The notes below the pieces were generated by a model. It was not told where the DNA came from and did not search any database. It saw only the letters and a list, made by a program, of their open reading frames with translations. Below are positions 44,280 through 50,063 of a stretch of DNA of 50,063 bases, piece after piece (within the stretch, counting starts at the first letter, position 1; each line of letters begins with the position of its first letter). The DNA is from Myxococcales bacterium (lineage in GTDB: Bacteria > Myxococcota_A > UBA9042 > UBA3505): contig PBVT01000040.1 in NCBI GenBank assembly GCA_002728755.1, forward strand, positions 1-50,063, in the 5' to 3' direction. A program made the translations under genes and the position numbers.

Positions 44280-45020
44280 ATGAAGGCCCTCTTGCATCGC
44301 CGAGCGCTCCTATGGCTCATCGTAATATCACTACTGCCATTGAGCGCATGTAAGAGCAGCTATAAAGCCAATAGTGGTACGCCCCTCAATTCCAACGATC
44401 CCGTCCAAAAGAACCGCCGCGCCACATCGCAGCAGCGACAAGCCAGCGCCCCCCGTAAGGGGCCAGACCGCCTGCCCACGCAAACACCTACAGAAACAAC
44501 GCCAGAAGCTCCACCGGCTGCGGTGGAGACGCCAGCAGCCCCTACGCCCGTCGCGCCTACCCCCCCGACCGTGGAACCTTCACCGGAACCTGAGCCTGCG
44601 GCCGTCGAGGAGCCTACACAGGCACCGGTAGCCGAACCAGAACCCGAGCCGTCCGCACCTGCAGCCGCCGTACCCCTTCCTGACGATTCAGGATCGACCA
44701 TCTCGGTCAACCGATTGGTGGTGTGCACCGGCGTTGAAAATCGAAACCCCGTCGGGGTCAGCGATCAGTTCTCGACCGAAGACAGCCCTTTGACCGGTTT
44801 TGTTAGTCTTAAGAACTCGGGGGCCCCAACAAAAATCACGATGGTATGGGTTCACGAAGGTAAGGTACGCGACCGCATTGAGCTCAAAGCGGGGAGCAGT
44901 AGCCGTTGGCGTACCTGGTCCCGAAAAACCATACGACGTCGCGACCAGGGAAATTGGCAATTGATACTGCTTGATCATAAGAATCAGGCGCTCAAATCCC
45001 TCGATTTCGTAATTGAATAG
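44280..45020 (+). CDS. DUF2914 lipoprotein with Pro/Glu-rich spacer
   Basis: 246 residues from ATG 44280, preceded by CGGGAGAGA. The signal ends PLSAC, so Cys24 is the probable lipid site. Residues about 45-140 form a Pro/Ala/Glu/Thr-rich spacer suited to reach through peptidoglycan. The C-terminal 100 residues match DUF2914: VCTGVENRNPVGVSDQF, TMVWVHEGKVRDRIEL, SSRWRTWSRKTI and NWQLILLD. Function unknown. It is the first gene of a rightward cluster. Confidence 0.87.
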   Translation: MKALLHRRALLWLIVISLLPLSACKSSYKANSGTPLNSNDPVQKNRRATSQQRQASAPRKGPDRLPTQTPTETTPEAPPAAVETPAAPTPVAPTPPTVEPSPEPEPAAVEEPTQAPVAEPEPEPSAPAAAVPLPDDSGSTISVNRLVVCTGVENRNPVGVSDQFSTEDSPLTGFVSLKNSGAPTKITMVWVHEGKVRDRIELKAGSSSRWRTWSRKTIRRRDQGNWQLILLDHKNQALKSLDFVIE

Positions 45021-45095
45021 CGGGCTATCCATCGAATTTTGCTTGTAGATACACGCCAGCTATGCGATACGCACTGGAAACCAATGGAGACCATC

Positions 45096-45200
45096 ATGGG
45101 TAAAAATTCCACATCTCTGAAGATGCGCCAGAAGAATGCACGCCGCAAAAAGAAGGCACGTGCGATTCGTAAGATCGAAAATAACAAAGGCCGCCGCTAA
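45096..45200 (+). CDS. 34-residue highly basic microprotein
   Basis: The frame from ATG 45096 to TAA 45200 encodes MGKNSTSLKMRQ, then an Arg/Lys core, then IENNKGRR. Of 34 residues 15 are Lys/Arg and one is Glu. ATG 45096 has GGAGA about seven bases upstream, good spacing; an in-frame ATG at 45084 would add four residues. The gap between neighbours is otherwise unexplained (45021-45212). The composition is like small ribosomal or nucleic-acid-binding proteins (compare bS22, bTHX), but it matches none that I recognise. Confidence 0.6.
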   Translation: MGKNSTSLKMRQKNARRKKKARAIRKIENNKGRR

Positions 45201-45212
45201 TCGCACCGACCA

Positions 45213-45959
45213 TTGTCCGCCGCAATTACACAAGAGATCGGCTCGCTCCGATGTCATTGCCTGGGCTCCGACGCACCGGAGCAGGTTGTTGTAATAAGCC
45301 ACGGGTATGGAGCGCCTGGGGATGACCTCGTCCCCGTAGGAGCTATGATGCTCCGACGGTTTCCACAACTGATGGAGACCACTCGTTTCGTCTTTCCAGA
45401 AGCCCCCCTATCCCTGGACCTCTTTGGGTTCTATGACGCGAGGGCCTGGTGGCATATCGATGTGGGCCGTTACGAACGGGCTATGTCGGATGGTACGCTC
45501 GAGGAACAACTGGATGAGCTACCAGAGGGGCTCGGTGAAGCCCGTCGCAAGTTACATCATGTTGTAGATACGGTATTGCAGCAGGCAGGCCTTGGCACGG
45601 ACCGGCTTGTGCTGGCCGGATTTTCCCAGGGAGCGATGTTAGCCACCGACCTCAGCCTTCGCCTCGACGAATCGCCGGCCGCCCTGGGGATCTTCTCGGG
45701 TTTCCCGATCTGCAAATCCGAATGGATTACCCTCGCAGAACGCCGTAAAGGCCTGCGTGTACTACAATCCCACGGTACGCGGGACCCTATTCTTCCCTTC
45801 TCCATAGCGAGTACCTTACCAGGACTGTTGGAGGAATCTGGGCTTACGGTGGATTTCCAGCCCTTTGATGGGCCCCACACCATCCCCGCATCCGTGGTGG
45901 ATAGTTTTGGCACCCTCCTCTGCTCGCTTCTGCCTTCGGACGACAAGGGCTCTTCATGA
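45213..45959 (+). CDS. Carboxylesterase/phospholipase-type alpha/beta hydrolase
   Basis: 248 residues from TTG 45213, the first usable start after the microprotein; the ribosome-binding site is poor. It belongs to the phospholipase/carboxylesterase (YpfH-like) group. VISHGYGAPGDDL forms the oxyanion region, the nucleophile is Ser138 in GFSQGAM, the acid Asp191 in SHGTRDPILP, and the base His222 in GPHTIP. No signal peptide. The stop overlaps the next start (ATGA). Confidence 0.88.
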   Translation: MSAAITQEIGSLRCHCLGSDAPEQVVVISHGYGAPGDDLVPVGAMMLRRFPQLMETTRFVFPEAPLSLDLFGFYDARAWWHIDVGRYERAMSDGTLEEQLDELPEGLGEARRKLHHVVDTVLQQAGLGTDRLVLAGFSQGAMLATDLSLRLDESPAALGIFSGFPICKSEWITLAERRKGLRVLQSHGTRDPILPFSIASTLPGLLEESGLTVDFQPFDGPHTIPASVVDSFGTLLCSLLPSDDKGSS

Positions 45960-46264
45960 TCGAACGAGTGGTTCTTATAAAGCTCGAAGACGACTACCTC
46001 GCAGCCGACACTGTATCGGCGATAGCAGAGCATAGCCGAGAGGTTCTATCCGGCGTACCGGGAGTCGACAGGGTTCGTATCATGCGACCCGCCGAACCAG
46101 TCACAGAGCAAGCGTGGGATCTGCAATTTGTCCTGCAGTTTGCTAGTCTGGAAGCGGTCGAGGAATACCGTGTCCACCCCGATCATCGCCAATATGTAGA
46201 TGAATATCTGCGCCCCCGAATCGCTGTAATCAAAGCCTGGAACTTCGAAGAAACTTCAAATTAA
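45956..46264 (+). CDS. Dabb (stress-responsive alpha/beta barrel) domain protein
   Basis: 102 residues, translationally coupled to the esterase by a four-base ATGA overlap. It has the IERVVLIKL opening, SGVPGVDRVRI and VEEYRVHPDHRQYVDEYL, typical of Dabb domains, which form small ferredoxin-like dimers. The usual His in the first strand is Arg here (ERVV in place of HxV). Role unknown; possibly binds a product linked to the esterase. Confidence 0.85.
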   Translation: MIERVVLIKLEDDYLAADTVSAIAEHSREVLSGVPGVDRVRIMRPAEPVTEQAWDLQFVLQFASLEAVEEYRVHPDHRQYVDEYLRPRIAVIKAWNFEETSN

Positions 46265-46325
46265 GCTGGCCCTATGCTGTACTCTTCCAGTATAGGCGAG
46301 CCGTTAACCAAGCAATCGGTGCCCC

Positions 46326-46907
46326 ATGACACAACCAATCGATTTCACAATTACTGATCAGGCTCTCGAAAAGATCGCCTCTTTCCTCGAAATGCACGAG
46401 AGCATCGGGCGTCCCATCCGTATATCCGCTCGCCGTCAGGGGGTGGCATTCAAATACCATATGGATTTTGCCCTTCGTGACGACCCAGCCGATGACGACC
46501 ACGTATTGAAATACGAGGATATTCAGGTGTGGGTCGATCATGAGAGTGGAGACCTTCTCGCCGGAGCCACACTGGACTTCATCACTACCGATGATGACGC
46601 TGGCTTCAAGTTCCTCAACCCAAACGAGGACACCATTCTCACAGACAACCCTGTTCTCGCCCGAATCCAGACGATTCTGGATGAAGAGGTTAACCCCTTT
46701 GTGGCAAGCCACGGCGGCGTAATCTCCCTTGTGGATTTCAAAGATGGTACGGCCTATGTGCAAATGGGTGGCGGGTGCCAGGGCTGCGGCCAGGCGTCGG
46801 CTACACTCCGCCAGGGTGTCGAGCAACGAATCAAGGAGCTGGTCCCCGAGGTTACCGAAGTGGTGGACACCACCGACCATGAAGCTGGCGCCAACCCCTA
46901 CTATTGA
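46326..46907 (+). CDS. nfuA: NfuA-type Fe-S carrier
   Basis: 193 residues. Residues 1-105 resemble a degenerate A-type carrier domain without its cysteines; residues 108-180 are the NifU C-terminal domain with ASHGG and Cys151-Gln-Gly-Cys154 in GGGCQGCGQAS. NfuA dimers hold a 4Fe-4S cluster at the CxxC and pass it to client proteins. The layout matches NfuA rather than a stand-alone NifU domain. A weak stem (CCTAT/ATAGG, 46271-46297) lies in its leader. Confidence 0.93.
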   Translation: MTQPIDFTITDQALEKIASFLEMHESIGRPIRISARRQGVAFKYHMDFALRDDPADDDHVLKYEDIQVWVDHESGDLLAGATLDFITTDDDAGFKFLNPNEDTILTDNPVLARIQTILDEEVNPFVASHGGVISLVDFKDGTAYVQMGGGCQGCGQASATLRQGVEQRIKELVPEVTEVVDTTDHEAGANPYY

Positions 46908-46919
46908 TGGTTGCGCCCG

Positions 46920-47219
46920 TTACGGTCGACAGTCGCCCTCGTTAAAGGCCTTCGACTCCTCGGCACAGATGCCACCGAACTTATTACAATCCGGATCGGC
47001 TTCTACATAACAGGTCAGGAAGGAGCGGAATAGATCGCGACAGGTGCCACTTGTGGACACCCAGATGGCCGAATGGGAGTCCTCGCAATCGGCGATGGGC
47101 ATCTCACCATGGGAACATTCGTGCCATTTTTCACAATATGGCGTGATTAGATCCAATCCGTCGTCATCGGTACAATGTACGATGGCAAAGACAAGGCATA
47201 GAAATAGGATGCGTGCCAC
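46920..47219 (-). CDS. Small Cys-rich lipoprotein
   Basis: 99 residues from GTG 47219, with AAAGGAG ten bases upstream. A short signal ends AIVHC, so Cys16 is the probable lipid site. Seven further cysteines follow in spacing suggestive of disulfides (YCEKWHEC, IADC, SGTC, LTC, DPDC, GIC, GDC). No known family is recognised; similar small Cys-rich exported proteins are common in myxobacteria. It lies downstream of the outer-membrane protein gene on the same strand. Its ribosome-binding site sits inside a hairpin (47227-47247). Confidence 0.72.
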   Translation of the reverse strand: MARILFLCLVFAIVHCTDDDGLDLITPYCEKWHECSHGEMPIADCEDSHSAIWVSTSGTCRDLFRSFLTCYVEADPDCNKFGGICAEESKAFNEGDCRP

Positions 47220-47226
47220 GGGCCCG

Positions 47227-47247
47227 ATTCTCCTTTGGACGGAGAAT
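47227..47247 (-). promoter_or_regulatory. Hairpin covering the ribosome-binding site of the small lipoprotein
   Basis: On the transcribed strand ATTCTCC (47247-47241) pairs perfectly with GGAGAAT (47233-47227) across a 7-base loop. The GGAG of the 3' arm is the Shine-Dalgarno sequence for GTG 47219. This could restrict translation. Confidence 0.5.
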
Positions 47248-47307
47248 TCATCTGCCCAGACTACGGGCCGATCGTCAACCCGTTCGTTTCATGCCCTATC
47301 CCTGCGA

Positions 47308-48039
47308 TCAGAAGAACGCCCGACCACCTACGGAGATCACCATAAAGTCCGTCGTGGTCACATTTCCTTTCTGCATGAAAAACGGGAACGATGCCGATAC
47401 GCCAATATCACCCCGAGTCATCCCCTGTGACGTCAACGTATACACAAGTCCGGCGCCGAGAGGCATGATGTATTTATCGAATTCAAATTCCGGAGCCCGA
47501 ACACCCGTGTTCAGCTGAAAGGCGAGATGCTCGTTTAGGTTATAGGAGACTCCGATGGGTATCTGCAGTGACTTCTGGGCTGGATCCGTGAGGGCGTATC
47601 CCAATACCACACCCGTATCGATTCGGAGGGGGCCGGACCGCCATCGAACCGGTGCCCCAACGTTCAACTCGGCCGCGCTCCCTTCTTTCACCGGGATGCT
47701 GGTCTCGATCTTCAGACCGGCTTCCAGTTCCTGGGTACGATGCATCCGGAAGATTGCTACGATAGCCGGGTCATTGGTTTCAAAGGTCGGATCCACACCC
47801 ATGGGCAGGCTCAGGCCCAACTGCAGATCATCGAGAACGCCGTAAACAAATCCAAGGCTCGCGTCCGTGGATTCCGTCGGATCCGTCATAGTATGCCCCA
47901 CTCCAACATCCGCAGCGACCACACCCTGTTTCAAAGTTAGCGGGCGATCCGCTTGGCGTGCCGGGATCTGTGCCGTCGACACCGTAGCCGAGGCCAATAC
48001 GAGACCAGATAGAATGAGGGCAAAGAGTATTCGTTTCAT
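47308..48039 (-). CDS. Outer-membrane beta-barrel protein
   Basis: 243 residues from ATG 48039, preceded by GGAGGACCTA. The signal (MKRILFALILSGLVLASAT) ends near STAQ. The rest alternates as short beta strands (AADVGVGHTM, LQLGLSLPMG, LEAGLKIETS, FQLNTGV) and ends in Phe-Phe, the C-terminal mark of barrel proteins. No specific channel family is recognised. It is divergent from the YchF-like gene. Confidence 0.8.
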   Translation of the reverse strand: MKRILFALILSGLVLASATVSTAQIPARQADRPLTLKQGVVAADVGVGHTMTDPTESTDASLGFVYGVLDDLQLGLSLPMGVDPTFETNDPAIVAIFRMHRTQELEAGLKIETSIPVKEGSAAELNVGAPVRWRSGPLRIDTGVVLGYALTDPAQKSLQIPIGVSYNLNEHLAFQLNTGVRAPEFEFDKYIMPLGAGLVYTLTSQGMTRGDIGVSASFPFFMQKGNVTTTDFMVISVGGRAFF

Positions 48040-48144
48040 TAGGTCCTCCGGGGGCACCCCGACGGGATGCGTAGATGCGGGTTCATATTGAAGCCTATCA
48101 TCGGGTTTCGTAGCACCCAAAAAATAGATTCAGCGCAAATCTCC

Positions 48145-48173
48145 TTGCAAATTTTGATGTGGTTGCTTAACTC
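48145..48173 (+). promoter_or_regulatory. Candidate promoter for the YchF-like gene
   Basis: TTGCAA (48145-48150), a 17-base spacer, then TAACTC (48168-48173), 27 bases before the ATG. Weak -10. Confidence 0.25.
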
Positions 48174-48199
48174 GCCCAACACGATCAGCAGGTGTTCAT

Positions 48200-49237
48200 A
48201 TGCGCGTAGGACTTTGTGGTTATCCCGGATCGGGCAAATCAACCGTATTTGCAGCCCTTGCACCGGGCGGCGGTGCAGACCGCGGCGGTGTGGCCTATGG
48301 GAATATCAAGGTACCCGATTCTCGTATCGATCAATTGGGGGAGATCTTCAACCCCAAGAAAAAGGTCTATGCGGAGATCACCTTTATCGACGTAGGCGGT
48401 GGCGGCCGCGCCGACACGGGCGCCTTCCCCCCTGAGGTTGTACAGAATATGCGCAACGCCGACGTACTTGTTCACGTCGTTCGTGGTTTCGACAACCCCA
48501 TGCTGGTGGACGCACCCAAACCAGATAAAGACCGTAACCTCTTCAATGAAGAGATCGCTCTTATCGACTTGAGCATTCTGGAGCGGCGCCAACAACGTTG
48601 GATCAAAGAACGCCATAAAGGGCCCGAGGTTGAGGTCAACGATCGTTGCGTGGATCACCTCATGGAAGGACAGCCTCTTCGTTCCCTCGACCTCAGTGAA
48701 AACAACCTGGAAACCCTGGCGGGCATACAGCTGCTCTCCCTCCGCCCCTTAATCACCCTGTATAACCTCTCCGAGGAAGCCTGGGAGGACCCGGCCTTTG
48801 CCGATAAGCGCGAGTTGACCGTGTCGGGTACAGGAGAGGTGAGCCTGGCCATATGTGGATCGATTGAGGCGGAGATCGCCGGTCTAGAGCCAGAGGAACA
48901 GACGGAATTCTTAGAAGAGCTGGGGTTAGGCGAGCCGGCACGTAACGTCTTTATTCAAGCGGCCTATAAGCTCCTGGATCTGATCAGCTTCTTGACCGCG
49001 GGCCCCGACGAATGTCGGGCGTGGCCTATCCGCCGGGGTACTATCGCCCGAAAGGCGGCTGGGAAAATTCATAGTGATATTGAACGTGGCTTCATACGCG
49101 CGGAGACCTACACCTACTCCGACCTTATGGAACACGGCAGTGAATCAGCCCTGAAATCCGCGGGAAAAACCCGCCTCGAAGGCAAAGAATACGTCGTCCA
49201 GGATGGGGATGTGATCAACTTCCGGTTCAACGTCTAG
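48200..49237 (+). CDS. ychF: YchF/OLA1-like GTPase (divergent)
   Basis: 345 residues, a little short of the usual 363. The P-loop is GYPGSGKST (7-15), unlike the LPNVGKST of standard YchF. The switch region has FIDVGGGGRADTGAFPPE; NLSEE stands where YchF has its NxxE base-recognition motif, which allows ATP as well as GTP. The C-terminal 85 residues are the TGS-like domain (FLTAGPDECRAWPIRRG, SDIERGFIRAET, YVVQDGDVINFRFNV). It probably binds ribosomes. It could be a second, specialised copy beside a canonical YchF elsewhere. Confidence 0.88.
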   Translation: MRVGLCGYPGSGKSTVFAALAPGGGADRGGVAYGNIKVPDSRIDQLGEIFNPKKKVYAEITFIDVGGGGRADTGAFPPEVVQNMRNADVLVHVVRGFDNPMLVDAPKPDKDRNLFNEEIALIDLSILERRQQRWIKERHKGPEVEVNDRCVDHLMEGQPLRSLDLSENNLETLAGIQLLSLRPLITLYNLSEEAWEDPAFADKRELTVSGTGEVSLAICGSIEAEIAGLEPEEQTEFLEELGLGEPARNVFIQAAYKLLDLISFLTAGPDECRAWPIRRGTIARKAAGKIHSDIERGFIRAETYTYSDLMEHGSESALKSAGKTRLEGKEYVVQDGDVINFRFNV

Positions 49238-49265
49238 AGCCAAAACGCCTTCTCTCGGAGGTCCC

Positions 49266-49823
49266 TTGAACACGAAGTTACGCGATCGCAGCCTAGGTCT
49301 ACTCTTCCTGGCTGCATTTCCACTTTATGGTGTCGGCAGCAGTCTTTTAGTGACGGAGTCGGCCACTTTGGGTCTTGTCCTGGTGCTAACAAACTCCCTG
49401 GTCGTGGCGGCCATCGGACGAATCCTGCAAAGCATTGCCGCGCCATATGGCAGGGCAATTGCAAATTCTTATCTCGTTGCCCGTCTTGTCGAGGCTCTGC
49501 TTCTCGGCGTCTCCGGCTATCTCGTCTACAAGGCGGGCATGGCCGACAGTGGTTCACTCTACTACCGGATCGCCATGATCGGATTGGGGATTGGCAGCCT
49601 GCCGCTTTTGGCTGTCCTGACACGGGTGGAGCAGATGCCCTCATGGCTCGTCCGATTTGGGATCGTGGGCTATCTTGCCCTCATTTGCGGCATCGCCGCC
49701 GATGGCTTTGGATCCGTTGACTTTGGGCTTTTCCTGATGATCCCGGGTGCGCTTTTCGAGGTGACCTTTGCCTTTTGGCTCATCATATATGGGTTCGGTT
49801 GCGGGACTCTCCACGAGACTTGA
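49266..49823 (+). CDS. DUF4386-like integral membrane protein
   Basis: 185 residues from TTG 49266, with GGAGG five bases upstream. There are about six hydrophobic helices with RSLGLLFLAAFPLYGVGSSLL at the start and LVARLVEALLLG mid-protein, as in DUF4386. Function unknown. It follows the YchF-like gene by 28 bases. Confidence 0.8.
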   Translation: MNTKLRDRSLGLLFLAAFPLYGVGSSLLVTESATLGLVLVLTNSLVVAAIGRILQSIAAPYGRAIANSYLVARLVEALLLGVSGYLVYKAGMADSGSLYYRIAMIGLGIGSLPLLAVLTRVEQMPSWLVRFGIVGYLALICGIAADGFGSVDFGLFLMIPGALFEVTFAFWLIIYGFGCGTLHET

Positions 49824-50028
49824 GTATTTCAGAGGACGCCTAGTCCTTGAGTATCGATTCGACCTCTATTTCCCTGCCCAGCGGAAACTTGGTGAGAAAC
49901 GGCGAGACTGATTTTGAAAGTCGTGGGTTTACCGATGTTTACGAGGCAGATTACATTTCGGTTCAATGTGTAGTAGAAGCCCCAGGGAAATTTTTACTAA
50001 ATGGGTTTAACAAGCTTCGGGGAGAACC

Positions 50029-50063
50029 ATGAGTGAATCTCAAACACCACCAAAATCTTTTAA
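50029..50063 (+). CDS. Start of a gene cut by the window end
   Basis: ATG 50029 is preceded by GGGGAGAACC, a good ribosome-binding site, and the frame (MSESQTPPKSF) is open to the end. Too short to identify. The 205 bases before it (49824-50028) hold no clear gene; a 61-codon TTG frame there has no signal worth calling. Confidence 0.45.
   Translation, partial: MSESQTPPKSF

Noticed and set aside
49847..50032. 61-codon frame before the last gene
   Set aside because: TTG start without ribosome-binding site, no recognisable motif, and it runs into the start of the next gene.

Overview
The window (about 57% GC by eye) reads like a chromosome segment of a Myxococcota-type bacterium, formerly placed among the deltaproteobacteria. 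The evidence is the density of secreted Cys-rich repeat proteins (DNDCDG/MopE-like, Dictyostelium CTDC-like, CGxDGCGG and Notch/LNR-like repeats), C-terminal tails of MYXO-CTERM type (Cys, hydrophobic helix, Arg cluster), lipoproteins with Asp-rich linkers, PEGA proteins and a PEGA-tailed Ser/Thr kinase. The GC is below that of classical Myxococcales, so a Bradymonadales-like or other lower-GC lineage is possible; this placement is inference. I see no tRNA, rRNA, CRISPR array, insertion sequence, prophage or integrase.

Layout: 1-676 is the 3' end of a glycine-rich exported protein. 705-6660 holds an amidase, a DUF2330 protein with a sorting tail, and a lipoprotein with 13 CTDC-like repeats. 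6962-11804 is a compact operon: tRNA-dihydrouridine synthase, prmC, an FHA-GAF-adenylate cyclase and tgt, with a D-cysteine desulfhydrase-like gene converging on it. 12962-17851 holds a PEGA membrane protein and a large lipoprotein with nine DNDCDG modules. 18038-25034 is housekeeping: a stand-alone rplC behind an attenuator-like hairpin, pgk, tpiA, a secG fused to a fibronectin-III domain, a ResB-like gene, an unknown polytopic protein and mutY. 25111-27524 holds a FAD-dependent protein convergent with dapF.

27535-31980 carries two paralogous, very disulfide-rich exported proteins. The larger combines a somatomedin-B-like module, four LNR (Notch)-like modules and ten CGxDGCGG repeats. 32248-37798 runs from an outer-membrane barrel to a large alpha/beta-hydrolase-like lipoprotein and a DsbA-like thiol oxidoreductase. 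37959-43695 holds the Ser/Thr kinase, a second PEGA protein, an SDR and a multi-domain lipoprotein. 43699-50063 holds a rhodanese, a DUF2914 lipoprotein, an unlisted 34-residue basic microprotein, an esterase, a Dabb protein, NfuA, a small Cys-rich lipoprotein, an outer-membrane protein, a YchF-like GTPase, a DUF4386 protein and the start of one more gene.

The recurring theme is cell-surface biology: secreted disulfide-rich scaffolds, lipoproteins, barrels and an oxidoreductase that could help fold them. Around these sit ordinary translation and central-metabolism genes. The most unusual items are the LNR/somatomedin-B-like bacterial protein pair, the SecG-FN3 fusion, the rplC gene away from the S10 operon with its own attenuator-like leader, the basic microprotein, and a hairpin that overlaps the ribosome-binding site of a small lipoprotein.
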